The notes beneath the pieces were generated by a model. It saw only the letters and a program-made list of their open reading frames with translations, had not been told where the DNA came from and did not search any database. The position numbers and the translations under genes were made by a program. A stretch of DNA of 64,000 nt from Streptomyces sp. NBC_01262 (GTDB lineage: Bacteria; Actinomycetota; Actinomycetes; Streptomycetales; Streptomycetaceae): contig NZ_CP108462.1 of assembly GCF_036226365.1 (NCBI RefSeq), positions 5,409,501 to 5,473,500 on the forward strand, in the 5' to 3' direction. Within the stretch, counting starts at the first letter, position 1; each line of letters begins with the position of its first letter. Shown piece after piece: positions 51,001 through 59,888 of this stretch.

Positions 51001-51939
51001 GCGGTCGTCGCCGCGGACGGCAGCGGCAACTTCACCACCGTCCAGGCCGCGATCAACGCCAGCACGACCGGCACTGCCGCGGACCCGTACATCATCGCCG
51101 TCAACCCGGGCACCTACCGCGAGGTCGTCAGCCTCAAGAACAAGCCGTACACGCAGATCATCGGTGCCGGCGGCAGCGCCTCCGACACGGTCATCGTCTA
51201 CGACAACGCCTCCGGCACCACCAAGTCCGGCGGCGGCACGTACGGCACCGGCGGCAGTGCGACCTTTACCAACGGCAGCAAGAACACGCTGATCGAGAAC
51301 CTCACCATCTCGAACGACTTCGACGAGACCGCGCACGCGGACCTGGTGTCCGGGTACGTCGGCCAAGCCGTCGCGCTCCTCGCCCAGGGCGACCGGCAGG
51401 TCTACGAGAACGTCCGGCTGCTCGGCAACCAGGACACGCTGTACGCCAAGTACAGCTCCACCGCCGGTGACTCGCGGGAGTACTTCCACAACTCCTACAT
51501 CGAGGGTGACGTCGACTTCCTTTGCGGCAACGGCATCGCCGTATTCGACGACACCACCCTCAAGGTCCTGACCAGCCGTACGGCCGTCCCGATCCTGGCC
51601 GCCCCGCAGACGCCCTCCGGCGGCCTCGGCTTCCTGATCGCCAACAGCACCATCGAGACCGACGGCTCCAACAGCTCCGCCAAGCTCACCCTCGGCCGCC
51701 CCTGGGCCGCCACCGCCCAGATGACCATCCGGGACACGGTCGTCAACGCGACCGTCACCTCCGCCGGTTACCAGGACTGGGGCACCTCCTGGACCTACGC
51801 CGCCGCCCGCTTCTCCGAGTACAACAACTCGGGCACCGGAGCGAGCGCCACCCGTCAGGCCCTGACCGACACCGACGCCGCGAGCTACCAGCTCGCGAAC
51901 TACCTCGCCGGTACCGACAGCTGGGCCCCCCAGAACTGA
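48037..51939 (+). CDS. Secreted multidomain pectinesterase with two catalytic domains
   Basis: A 1300-residue extracellular protein with a signal peptide (cleavage near residue 43). It continues with a PA14-like module (45-175), four fibronectin III domains (about 180-555), pectinesterase domain 1 (558-815), another fibronectin domain (866-953), a Ser/Pro/Glu linker and pectinesterase domain 2 (986-1300). Catalytic residues are complete in both: Asp693, Asp714, Arg774 and Asp1133, Asp1160, Arg1221. Domain 2 has DFLCG rather than the common DFVFG. It demethylates pectin in plant material. The ATG 48037 follows AAAGGG. Confidence 0.9.
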   Translation: MPELNTNRHRASRWNRRRTAAVAAFATLSIGGTLIYTVTAQAAVTCKDTVWKAKYYANTTFKGDPKKTVCDTTISENYGTGDPAGVTLPKDNFGVRWEMKRNYGSGGPFAFTVAVQDGIRVYLDGTRKVNIWKNVSSTQKKTVNLTVPKGTHTIRVDFAAFTGKANVKFTYAPRTSKTVDKVKPLTPSGAKAAYSKTTGKTAVTWSRNVEMDLAGYKVYRRLAGATKWTLVSGTTPITTASYTDLTPGTGDSYEFAVAAVDKAGNASANTAAMKITTVDKTAPAQPAGLTVTDAADGNSLAWTPVSGAKTYKVYRSASAGGTYTSIGTATGPAYSDTTAADGTTYFYAVSALDAAGNESARSTAVSSTRGDHTAPSAPSGLAVEGTEAGNVLTWTANTDDTTVYEIWAKRGDGSFAYVVSTNGTTYTDIAAIIGQTTSYYIVALDKASNISASSVTVTATRPAPADTTDPAVPTGLTATGGKDLTVPLAWNAVSDSDFAGYNVYRDGVLLTPAMITDGSSYTDDAAEEGRTYTYTVTAVDTSGNESEASAEATATTIAWPLRDLTVGKGGYATVQAAVDAASAGQTILVKPGTHAGTVDIPAALTGLTVIGGTTTATDTVITSAIGRDDDGTNTLTNEETATLRAYAAGLTVSGLTVENAYEEGTAANQQAVALWADADKQTYSNVRLLGNQDTFYSGPGRQFVTGSYIEGDTDFVFGEGTLVIDASTLHFVGGRKNGGSMTAAKTAAGTTFGFLVSNSQITADASVTKFYLGRPWGADAQVTVRDTAIAGVIDTAWKDMSGNLWTAARFGEYLNTGDGAAASGDTTRPQLSDTAAKQDTKARYLKGADNWDPTGTLATEDFTAPDAVTDVTATAGASSIVVGWSASPAADLAGYRVYRDGTLVSGASLLAGASESYEDATVTADTQYGYTVTAVDTSGNESAVSSTATSTVVTPSASPSPSVSESASESPSASPSPSETVKTIPGADAVVAADGSGNFTTVQAAINASTTGTAADPYIIAVNPGTYREVVSLKNKPYTQIIGAGGSASDTVIVYDNASGTTKSGGGTYGTGGSATFTNGSKNTLIENLTISNDFDETAHADLVSGYVGQAVALLAQGDRQVYENVRLLGNQDTLYAKYSSTAGDSREYFHNSYIEGDVDFLCGNGIAVFDDTTLKVLTSRTAVPILAAPQTPSGGLGFLIANSTIETDGSNSSAKLTLGRPWAATAQMTIRDTVVNATVTSAGYQDWGTSWTYAAARFSEYNNSGTGASATRQALTDTDAASYQLANYLAGTDSWAPQN

Positions 51940-51979
51940 CGGTTCGTACCACCTCAACTGCACCCGGAGTACAGAGAAC

Positions 51980-52765
51980 ATGCGCATCCGTACCGCGGCC
52001 GCGGCCGCCGCCGTCGCCGCCGCCCTCAGCGGGGCGGCGGCGCCGGCGGCGCTGGCCGCCTCCTCGGACAAGGACACGATCTACGTCTACGACGCGGATC
52101 TGGCCAAGCACCGCGGCAACGACGCCGAGGTCTGCCACTTCCACTTCAACGCCGCGAACTTCGAGGCGGGGGAGACGGTCACCTGGTGGGTCGAGTACTG
52201 GACCCCGGACCTCAACGGCCACCAGCTCGGCGAGGACGCGCTGAGCGGCACGCTCACCGTGGACGACAAGGGCGAGGGCTCCACGGCCTCCGTCGACTCG
52301 CTGGCGAACGGCAACTACAAGCTGTACTGGGAGCGCAAGGAGGACGAGGTCGGGCCGAAGCGCTTCACGGTGACGTGCGCGGAGTCGTCGGCGTCGGCTT
52401 CGGCCTCGCCGTCGGAGTCCGAGTCGGCATCGGCATCGGCGTCCGCGTCGGCCTCGCCGAGCGAGTCCGTCTCGGAGTCGCCGTCGGCGTCGGCGAGCGA
52501 GTCGGCCTCGGCGTCGGAATCCGCGAGCGAGTCCGCTTCCCCCTCCCCGAGCGCGTCCGTGATCGTCGGCTCTCCGGACCCGACGACCACGGCCACGGCA
52601 ACGGCCGGCGCGAGCGCGTCGTCCACAGGTGTGGACGACGGTGACGACCTCGCCGAGACCGGCGCCTCGGTCGGGATGGCCGCCGCCCTCGCCGCGGGCT
52701 GCCTCGCAGTGGGCGCGGTCATGATCGGCCGCAGCCGCCGTACGAGCACGAACCGCCGTCACTGA
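51980..52765 (+). CDS. Sortase-anchored surface protein with a Ser/Ala repeat stalk
   Basis: A 261-residue protein with a signal peptide (cleavage after ALAAS), a globular domain of about 110 residues containing CHFHFNAANF, a stalk of about 80 residues made of Ser/Ala/Glu repeats, and a C-terminal sorting signal: LAETG, a hydrophobic segment and RSRRTSTNRR. LAETG is the class E sortase motif typical of Streptomyces. It follows the pectinesterase by 40 bases and may be coregulated. Confidence 0.88.
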   Translation: MRIRTAAAAAAVAAALSGAAAPAALAASSDKDTIYVYDADLAKHRGNDAEVCHFHFNAANFEAGETVTWWVEYWTPDLNGHQLGEDALSGTLTVDDKGEGSTASVDSLANGNYKLYWERKEDEVGPKRFTVTCAESSASASASPSESESASASASASASPSESVSESPSASASESASASESASESASPSPSASVIVGSPDPTTTATATAGASASSTGVDDGDDLAETGASVGMAAALAAGCLAVGAVMIGRSRRTSTNRRH

Positions 52766-52864
52766 CCCGACGGCCCCGACGGACCCGACCTGTCAGTGCC
52801 GTACCCGACAATGGTGACTGCGCAGTACGCGTAAGTACGTGTGATCACCGGAGGACGGTCGGCG

Positions 52865-54079
52865 ATGGCGGTATGGGACGACCTGGTCGGACAGGACCAG
52901 GTGACGGCACAGCTGTCCGCCGCCGCGCGGGACGCCGACGCCTTTGTCACGGCGGCGGCGTCCCGCGCGGCGTTCACCCAGTCCGGGTCGGGCATGACCC
53001 ACGCGTGGCTGTTCACCGGACCGCCCGGCTCCGGGCGGTCCACCGCCGCGCGGGCCTTCGCGGCCGCGCTGCAGTGCGTGAGCCCGGACCGGGCGCTGGG
53101 CGGCGTGCCGGGCTGCGGTTTCTGCGACGGCTGCCATACGACGCTGATCGGTACGCACGCCGATGTCGAGGTGGTCCGTACCGAGGGCCTGTCGATCGGC
53201 GTCAAGGACACCCGTGACCTGGTCCGCCGGGCCGCGCTCTCCCCGGCCGGCGGCCGCTGGCAGGTGATCCTCCTGGAGGACGCCGACCGCCTCACCGAAG
53301 GCGCCGGCAACGTCCTGCTCAAGGCTGTCGAGGAGCCCGCCCCCCGTACGGTCTGGATGCTCTGCGCACCCTCCGTCGAGGACGCCCTCCCGACGATCCG
53401 CTCGCGCTGCCGGCTCCTCTCCCTGCGTACGCCGCCGGTCCAGGCCGTCGCCGAGGTCCTGGTGCGCCGTGACGGCATCGAGCCGTCCGTCGCCGACGCC
53501 GTCGCCCGCGCCACCCAGGGCCACATCGGCCGCGCCCGCCGCCTCGCCACCGACGAGCGCGCCCGGGCCCGCCGCGCCGCCGTGCTCAAGCTCCCGCTCC
53601 GCGTCGCCGATGTCGGCGGCTGCCTCAAGGCCGCCCAGGAGCTCGTCGACTCCGCCTCCGACGACGCCAAGGAGGTCGCCGAGACGGTCGACGCCAAGGA
53701 GACAGAGGAGTTGCGCGCCGCCCTCGGCGCCGCCGCCGGTGTCGGCAGCCGTATGCCCCGTGGCACCGCCGGCGTCATGAAGGACCTCGCCGACCGCCAG
53801 AAGCGCCGCTCCACCCGCACCACCCGCGACACCCTCGACCTCGCCCTCACCGACCTCGCCGGCTTCTACCGCGATGTCCTGGCCCTCCAGTTCGGCTCCG
53901 GCCTAGCCATCGCCAACCTCGAATCCCGCGACGCCCTCGACCGCGTCGCCTCCGGGTCCCGCCCCGCGAACACCCTCCGCCGCATCGAGGCGATCCTCGC
54001 CTGCCGCGAAGCTCTCGACCGCAACGTCGCCCCGCTGCTGGCGGTGGAAGCGATGACGCTGGCGCTGCGAGCGGGCTGA
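52865..54079 (+). CDS. holB: DNA polymerase III, delta-prime subunit
   Basis: A 404-residue clamp-loader protein. AAA+ features include a Walker A-like GPPGSGRST (with Arg in the Lys position), the zinc-binding CGFCDGCH, LLEDADRLTEGAGNVLLKAVEEPA and IRSRC. It works in the sliding clamp loader with the tau/gamma and delta subunits. The ATG follows GGAGG at an 8-base spacing; an upstream in-frame GTG lies before this site. It is longer than the E. coli protein because of its C-terminal part, as usual in actinobacteria. Confidence 0.93.
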   Translation: MAVWDDLVGQDQVTAQLSAAARDADAFVTAAASRAAFTQSGSGMTHAWLFTGPPGSGRSTAARAFAAALQCVSPDRALGGVPGCGFCDGCHTTLIGTHADVEVVRTEGLSIGVKDTRDLVRRAALSPAGGRWQVILLEDADRLTEGAGNVLLKAVEEPAPRTVWMLCAPSVEDALPTIRSRCRLLSLRTPPVQAVAEVLVRRDGIEPSVADAVARATQGHIGRARRLATDERARARRAAVLKLPLRVADVGGCLKAAQELVDSASDDAKEVAETVDAKETEELRAALGAAAGVGSRMPRGTAGVMKDLADRQKRRSTRTTRDTLDLALTDLAGFYRDVLALQFGSGLAIANLESRDALDRVASGSRPANTLRRIEAILACREALDRNVAPLLAVEAMTLALRAG

Positions 54080-54155
54080 GCCACCGCGCGGCCGTCCGGG
54101 TGACCGTGCCGCGTCAACGCACGGCACCCGCGTATGCGTACCGCACGCTGTCAAC

Positions 54156-55121
54156 GTGGCCGCCCCCCTTCCTCTCTTCCCCCTGCTCACCGCGGCCCTC
54201 GCAGCCGCGACCGCCACCGCCCTGGCCCTCTCCGCCCTGCGCCACTGGTGGGCCGAACGAGCCGGCAGGCCGTACGAACTGCCGGTCAACCGCACCGGCA
54301 CCGCCGTGCGCGCGAGCGCCGCGGCCCTCGCGGCAGCCGCCGCGGCGGCCGTGCTGTACCCGTACGCAGGGTGGGGCGCACGCCCGGCGCACAAAACGGC
54401 CGCCCACACCCCCGTACGCGCCCCCCTGCGCGCCCCCGCCCCAGCTCCCGCCCCCCGCCCCGCCCCCACCCCCGAGCCTCCGGCGCGCCCGCGGACCATC
54501 GCGCACCCCGCGCACGGCACCCTCCAGCAGCTCGCGGACGGCACGCACATCTGGCTCCCCGAGCAGTACGGCTACGCGAGCGCCGCGGACCTCGACTTCC
54601 CCCTCGTCGTCGCCTACGCGCCGAAAGCCCAGGTCAACGACCTCCTCACCGCCTTCGCCGCCCACGCCGACCGCGGCCTGGCCGACCCCTTCGTCGTCGT
54701 ACTGCCAAGCCCCGACCGCTGCGGGACGCCAACCCCGACCAAGCTCCTCGACGGCTACCGCATCGCCCCCGCCCGTACCGCACGCGCACTGCTCGGCCTG
54801 GGCGACGAGGCCGCACCCTGCGCCGTAACCGAAGCCCTCACCCACCCCGGCCGCTACGAAGCCGTCGCGGCGGCCTCGGCCACGTACGACCGGCCGCCCC
54901 CGCCCCACGACCGCGCTCGCACCCAGCTCCTCCTCGCCACCCCCGCCGGGGACGAGGCGCGGGCCGCGTCCGCCCTCCACCTCCGCGACGCGCTCAGGGC
55001 AGCCGGCCCCGGCGAGGTCCGGATCCTCGACGGCATCGACCCGCCCCGCCGCCTGCTGGCCCTGATCGCGGGCTACTTCACCGAGAAGCTGGACGGCCCC
55101 GCACACCCGAATCACCCATAA
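54156..55121 (+). CDS. Membrane-anchored protein with a degenerate esterase-like domain
   Basis: A 321-residue protein with two N-terminal membrane segments (about 5-28 and 48-70), a Pro/Ala-rich linker of about 40 residues and a C-terminal domain. The domain contains DLDFPLVVAYAPK and DPFVVVLPSPDRCG, similar in layout to secreted esterase-like or mycolyltransferase-like proteins, but I see no G-X-S-X-G nucleophile motif. Enzyme activity is therefore doubtful. Confidence 0.6.
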   Translation: MAAPLPLFPLLTAALAAATATALALSALRHWWAERAGRPYELPVNRTGTAVRASAAALAAAAAAAVLYPYAGWGARPAHKTAAHTPVRAPLRAPAPAPAPRPAPTPEPPARPRTIAHPAHGTLQQLADGTHIWLPEQYGYASAADLDFPLVVAYAPKAQVNDLLTAFAAHADRGLADPFVVVLPSPDRCGTPTPTKLLDGYRIAPARTARALLGLGDEAAPCAVTEALTHPGRYEAVAAASATYDRPPPPHDRARTQLLLATPAGDEARAASALHLRDALRAAGPGEVRILDGIDPPRRLLALIAGYFTEKLDGPAHPNHP

Positions 55122-55201
55122 GAGGACGTCGGGGGGCGGATCCCACCCCACCCGGCCGGATACGCTCGCAATCACCCGACGGGAGGAACCGAGGCACCTT
55201 G

Positions 55202-56779
55202 ATGGACACCCCGCGCCTGGTCCGCACCTCCGGCACCGTCCTCGCGGTCGCCGGGCTGCTGCTCACGGCATGCACCGCAGGGGGCGAGGGCCACAGTGCC
55301 GCTGCCTCCTCCCCTTCATCGTCATCGCACGCGACGCTCGCCGCGCTGCCCTCGTCCGCCACCTCGGACGCCGCCGCGCTGAAGCCGTACTACGACCAGA
55401 CCCTGAGCTGGCACGACTGCGGGGCCGCCGACTTCCAGTGCGCGACCATGAAGGTCCCGCTGGACTACGCCGCCCCCTCCAGCACCACCGACCTCAAGCT
55501 CGCCGTCGCCCGCAAGAAGGCCACCGGCCCTGGCTCCCGCCTCGGCTCTCTCCTGGTCAACCCGGGCGGCCCCGGCGGCTCGGCCATCGACTACCTGCAG
55601 TACGCGGCCGTCGGCTACCCGGCCCCCGTCACCACCCGCTACGACATGGCCGCCGTCGACCCGCGCGGCGTGGCCCGCAGCGAGCCGGTCAAGTGCCTCA
55701 CCGACAAGCAGATGGACGCCTTCACCGCCACCGACGTCACCCCCGACGACGCCGCCGAGCAGAAGGCCCTGGTCACCGCCGACAAGAGCTTCGCCACCGC
55801 CTGCCAGCAGCGCTCGGGCGCCCTGCTGAAGCACGTCTCCACCGTCGAGTCCGCCCGTGACATGGACATCTTCCGGGCCCTCCTCGGCGACACCAAGCTC
55901 ACCTACGTCGGCAAGTCCTACGGCACCCTCCTCGGCGCCACCTACGCCGGCCTCTTCCCCTCCCGCGTAGGCCGCCTCGTCCTCGACGGCGCCGTCGACC
56001 CCTCCGTCTCCGCCCTCGAGTCCTCCCGCGCCCAGGCCGGCGGCTTCGAAACCGCCTTCGCCGCCTTCGCCAAGGACTGCGTCGCCCGCCCCGCCTGCCC
56101 CCTGGGCACCGGAAGCGTCAAGGCCGCCGGGACCAACCTCGACACCTTCTTCAAGCAGCTGGACGCCAAGCCCCTCCCCACCGGCTCCAGCCGCAAGCTC
56201 ACCGAGGCCCTCGGCACCACCGGCGTCATCTCCGCGATGTACGACGAAGCCATGTGGACCACCCTGCGCAACGCCCTCACCAAGGCCAGGACCAACGGCG
56301 ACGGCAGCGGCCTCCTCCGCCTCTCCGACTCCTACTACGAGCGCGACTCCAGCGGCCAGTACGCCAACCTCATGTACGCCAACGCCGCCGTCAACTGCCT
56401 CGACCTCCCGCCCGCCCTCACCGGCCCCGACGCCGTCGACCGCGCCCTCCCCTCCTTCCTCGCCGCCTCCCCCCACTTCGGCGCCAACCTCGCCTGGTCC
56501 AGCCTCATCTGCGGCTACTGGCCCATCCCCAACACCGGCTCCGCCCACCGCATCTCCGCCCCCGGCGCCGCCCCCATCCTCGTAGTAGGCACCACCCGCG
56601 ACCCCGCCACCCCCTACGCCTGGGCCCAGTCCCTCGCCGAACAACTCGACTCCGGCACCCTCCTCACCTACAACGGCGACGGCCACACCGCCTACGGCCG
56701 CGGCTCCGACTGCATCGACACCGCCGTCAACCGCTACCTCCTCGAAGGCGACGTCCCCACCACCAACAAAACCTGCTGA
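55202..56779 (+). CDS. Secreted alpha/beta-hydrolase lipoprotein, tripeptidyl aminopeptidase-like
   Basis: A 525-residue lipoprotein: the signal peptide ends in LLTAC (Cys24), followed by a Ser-rich linker. The alpha/beta hydrolase core has GGPGGS as oxyanion region, Ser239 in GKSYGT, Asp467 in TTRDPATPY and His495 in GDGHTAYG. It resembles the SlpD/SlpE and Tap peptidases of Streptomyces, which remove tripeptides or act as prolyl-type aminopeptidases. It is likely anchored outside the membrane. GGGAGG precedes the start. Confidence 0.88.
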   Translation: MDTPRLVRTSGTVLAVAGLLLTACTAGGEGHSAAASSPSSSSHATLAALPSSATSDAAALKPYYDQTLSWHDCGAADFQCATMKVPLDYAAPSSTTDLKLAVARKKATGPGSRLGSLLVNPGGPGGSAIDYLQYAAVGYPAPVTTRYDMAAVDPRGVARSEPVKCLTDKQMDAFTATDVTPDDAAEQKALVTADKSFATACQQRSGALLKHVSTVESARDMDIFRALLGDTKLTYVGKSYGTLLGATYAGLFPSRVGRLVLDGAVDPSVSALESSRAQAGGFETAFAAFAKDCVARPACPLGTGSVKAAGTNLDTFFKQLDAKPLPTGSSRKLTEALGTTGVISAMYDEAMWTTLRNALTKARTNGDGSGLLRLSDSYYERDSSGQYANLMYANAAVNCLDLPPALTGPDAVDRALPSFLAASPHFGANLAWSSLICGYWPIPNTGSAHRISAPGAAPILVVGTTRDPATPYAWAQSLAEQLDSGTLLTYNGDGHTAYGRGSDCIDTAVNRYLLEGDVPTTNKTC

Positions 56780-56887
56780 CCCCACCACCTCACCCCACCT
56801 CTGACCAGGCCCCGCCCTGGTCAGAGGCACCCCCCAATACTGTGTAGACTTGGGCCCGCTGCTGAGCCACTCTGGCTGGGGCAGCAT

Positions 56888-56964
56888 GCCGCCTTAGCTC
56901 AGATGGCCAGAGCAACGCACTCGTAATGCGTAGGTCTCGGGTTCGAATCCCGAAGGCGGCTCCA
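56888..56964 (+). tRNA. tRNA-Thr (CGT)
   Basis: The sequence folds into a full cloverleaf: acceptor GCCGCCT with AGGCGGC, D stem GCTC with GAGC, anticodon stem ACGCA with TGCGT and loop CTCGTAA, giving anticodon CGT (56922-56924), and T arm TCGGGTTCGAATCCCGA. The discriminator is T and CCA is encoded. It reads ACG codons. It marks the left edge of the island that follows. Confidence 0.97.
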
Positions 56965-56973
56965 CGGTGAACT

Positions 56974-57002
56974 CCAGGTCAGGCCTCTGACCTGGGGTTT
57001 TT
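56974..57002 (+). terminator. Terminator of tRNA-Thr
   Basis: Perfect 9-bp stem CCAGGTCAG and CTGACCTGG with a GCCT loop, followed by GGTTTTTC. Confidence 0.9.
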
Positions 57003-57021
57003 CTATTCCTGTGACCATGGG

Positions 57022-57044
57022 AAGCCCCTGGTAAGGGGCTTTTC
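57022..57044 (+). terminator. Second hairpin with T-run after the tRNA
   Basis: Stem AAGCCCC and GGGGCTT with a TGGTAA loop and trailing TTTC. Two terminators in a row suggest a read-through safeguard or a separate short transcript. Confidence 0.65.
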
Positions 57045-57842
57045 GACCTACGCATTACTGTGCGTCGGTCGCCGGTTGTCTCGCGGGAGCGGCTGGCGGA
57101 ACTTTTTCGTGGTTTAACCTGTCTGACCTGGGATTTCTTGGCAGTGAGCTGCTCCTGGTGGCGCGTTGAATGGGACGCGGGTTGGTCAGGGGAGCGCGAG
57201 GGGAGCGCATTGGGACAGCCTGAGCGCGGCGGGTGGTCTGCTTGGAGCGCATCCGAGTGCCGTGAGTGGCCCTCACTGACGCTTTCGGGAACGGCGGTGG
57301 GACCGTTCCGATCCGGGCGTCGGCAGGAGCCGTGCCCTCTGGGATTGGGTCACGGGCTGGCAGCTGCCTGCTGCGCGTTTGTCGTGACTCGACAAGAGAG
57401 CCGCCGTAGGTAAGCAACCGCAGTGACCACCCCGGCCACGACCTGCTGGTGAGTGCACCGACGACGGTGTCCGCGCCGGTGAGCAGGCAGACCCCAGTTG
57501 CACCTTTGTCTGAGCCTTTGACTGGACAGACCCGCTTGACGAGGCTTTCGCAGGCCCAGGCCTATCCAGGACCTTCTGACGCTGCACGAGGATGTGTATC
57601 GTCATGCTCTGGGGAAAATGTGGGCATCTTGTGAGTGGACCACGCTGCGGGCGAGTCCTTTGCCGGGGGGTGACGAGTGGGCGCATCGGGCTAGGCGCGC
57701 AGCTCTTGCTGGGCACGGCCGCGCACGTCGCGCGGATACGTGAGCCATTGTCAGTGGCGACTCGTAGGCTGCCACTCGCTCACATCTTCACATGATGCCG
57801 TGATGTCTCCATCAGGCATCGGCAACCTCTCATGGGGACAGA
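57045..57842. other. Island border after tRNA-Thr, no convincing gene
   Basis: The region starts with GACCTACGCATTAC, the exact reverse complement of 14 bases of the tRNA anticodon arm (56923-56936). TCTGACCTGGGATTT at 57122 repeats a piece of the tRNA terminator at 56986 with one change. GGGGAGCGC occurs twice near 57190. Base composition is lower in G+C than in the core genes. No integrase or remnant was found; open frames here lack protein-like composition and ribosome sites. GGGGA precedes the next gene. Confidence 0.5.
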
Positions 57843-59888
57843 GTGGACCTCTCCTACCAGGCTTGGCAGCAGGCGCTCGCGGACGAATTCTTCGGGCCGC
57901 AGCACGCAGGCCACCCGACCCTGTTCTATGTCGATGCCGACGTAGAACAGGAGTTGATGCGTCGCGGCAGCATCGACGTGCCGCTAGCCGTGTCGGTGGG
58001 CCAGTCCGTGCAACCGCAAAGCGCCAACCCCTACGACGAGATCGAGAACCACCAGTGGCGCATGCGCCGGGAGCAGCCGGACGCGGCTCCCGCATTTCTG
58101 CCGCTCCTCGCGTGCTCCGTGCTGGCCGCTACGAAGATGGTGCACGACCAGCACCACCGGGCCAGCACCTACCACTCCCGCTTCTCCGAGCTGCTGACTG
58201 GAGAATCAGAACTGCTTCGGAGCGCGAACTACGAGCCCATTTCCAGGATGTGGCAGGTCCTTGCCTCCTGGCAGCACAGTCAAGGCGGGGCGCATGGCCT
58301 GTGCACAATCCCCTCTCCGCACGACCTCCCGTCCAACCGAAGCCTGATCGGTTTCGCCCTGTCCCAGTCGCTCCTCAGCGGCAGGGACCGCAACCTGTTG
58401 CCGGAGATCTTCTCGGCGTTGCGGAACTACAACAGGGACGCCTGGCCGCTGGGCGGCGACGCCCTGCTGAGCGCCCTGGAAATACGCAGCTGGGACCAGC
58501 GGTTCTCCTCCGGTTTCCGCCGGGCACTGACTGAGCAGGAGTTCCGGCCCCTCATCGCGAGGCTGCTCGGCAACTACGCCGCGACGTGGGACGGCTCCGC
58601 TGAGCTTGTGCCGACCGGGGTGCCCCGTGCCGAGCTCCTCGTGCGGCTCGACGCCGGACGGCTCAACTGGGTGGCACGTACTTCGGCGGCCGCCGCCGCA
58701 CGCATTGAGCTGCCCGGACTTGTCGTCCTTGACCGTCTCGGCGACACTGCCTACTACTCCGTCGAGGGACTCCCCGCTCCAAGTGCCCGCGCTCTGCATG
58801 AGGGTGTGCGGCTCGCTGGACAGCACATCGTACTCAGTCGGCCGTCGGCCTCGGTGCTTGTGCTGGCACGCAACGACGTGCTGGGCGTTTGGACAAGCAC
58901 GGACGGGTTCATCCCAGGTGAGGGGCATGTCGTCCTCGCCGCGCCGGAGGCACGCTCGGATATGCAGCGCCTGCTCGACCGGGCTGCCTCGGCCGGCCGC
59001 CGTCACGAGACGTCGCGACTGCCATGGGTGCCGGAGAACTGGTCATTGCACCGGCCAGTGGTCTTCGACAACGGCATGAAGCTGCGTCAGGCCCTGCGCG
59101 AGGTGCAGGGCGCGGTGGCGTTCCTGAACCCTACTGCCCAGTTCAAGTTGCGGCTTGAGGGCGGGCTGCGGCTCGCCCCGCGCCTAGACCCGCAGCTCTA
59201 CATGACGGGGGGCGAGCCCTCCGTCGTCCTGCCCGATGCAGCGGAGGGTGCTCTGCTGGTGGACTGCGTTGAGCGCCCCGAGCTGCGGGAGACAATCGCG
59301 CACGGCCGCCCGGTTCCCCTCGCCGGGCTGGGGTTGGCGGCGGGGCGCCACACGGTGAGCGTCGGCGGCTCCGAGGTGAGCTTCACCACCGCGGAATCGG
59401 CCGCTGTCGCGCCTGCTGTCTCTCACCCATGCGGCTTCAAACTGGCGGCTGACACGGCGTCGGCCTTCCCCGGCGTGCTTGCCGACGGCGCCCCGGCCGT
59501 GACCGGCGCGGATTGCCTCTCTCAGGATTCCTCCGTACTGCCACACACGGTGCTGTGCCGGCGCGGCGCCGACCAACTACTGTTCGCCGCCTCCGACGGC
59601 CGCCTGTGGACCATCAGCTGTCCGGAGCCACCGGCCTGGTGGGCTGAGCGACTGCCGGGCGTCTCCGTCCCGCCGTTCTTCGAGGTCGACTTTCTCGGCG
59701 TGGGCGGCTGGCTGCTAGAGCGCCGGGCGGGACGCTGGCGCGGGCATCCGGTCGACCCTAAGCCACCGCAGCCCGGTGCTTCGACAGAGGCACACGCTTG
59801 GGCCGAGGCGGTGCTGGCCGCGCAAGAGGCGTCGACAGATCCGAGCTGGACTGCGTACGTGCTGGCGGCAAAGGAGTTGGAGCGATGA
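57843..59888 (+). CDS. Unrecognised protein, first gene of a helicase operon
   Basis: A 681-residue protein without signal peptide, membrane segment, Walker motif or nuclease motif that I can recognise. The N-terminal 250 residues are helical with many Trp and His residues (MVHDQHHRASTYHSRF); the C-terminal half looks beta-rich with repeated Leu-Asp-Arg-Leu strands. The GTG follows GGGGA. It overlaps the next gene by 4 bases (ATGA), and that gene overlaps the helicase gene, so the three products are probably made together. A structural or adaptor role for the helicase is inferred from position only. Confidence 0.75.
   Translation: MDLSYQAWQQALADEFFGPQHAGHPTLFYVDADVEQELMRRGSIDVPLAVSVGQSVQPQSANPYDEIENHQWRMRREQPDAAPAFLPLLACSVLAATKMVHDQHHRASTYHSRFSELLTGESELLRSANYEPISRMWQVLASWQHSQGGAHGLCTIPSPHDLPSNRSLIGFALSQSLLSGRDRNLLPEIFSALRNYNRDAWPLGGDALLSALEIRSWDQRFSSGFRRALTEQEFRPLIARLLGNYAATWDGSAELVPTGVPRAELLVRLDAGRLNWVARTSAAAAARIELPGLVVLDRLGDTAYYSVEGLPAPSARALHEGVRLAGQHIVLSRPSASVLVLARNDVLGVWTSTDGFIPGEGHVVLAAPEARSDMQRLLDRAASAGRRHETSRLPWVPENWSLHRPVVFDNGMKLRQALREVQGAVAFLNPTAQFKLRLEGGLRLAPRLDPQLYMTGGEPSVVLPDAAEGALLVDCVERPELRETIAHGRPVPLAGLGLAAGRHTVSVGGSEVSFTTAESAAVAPAVSHPCGFKLAADTASAFPGVLADGAPAVTGADCLSQDSSVLPHTVLCRRGADQLLFAASDGRLWTISCPEPPAWWAERLPGVSVPPFFEVDFLGVGGWLLERRAGRWRGHPVDPKPPQPGASTEAHAWAEAVLAAQEASTDPSWTAYVLAAKELER

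Noticed and set aside
57055..57417. An integrase remnant beside tRNA-Thr
   Set aside because: The open frames here encode Arg/Pro/Ser-rich sequence without the R-H-R-Y pattern of tyrosine recombinases or a serine recombinase motif.
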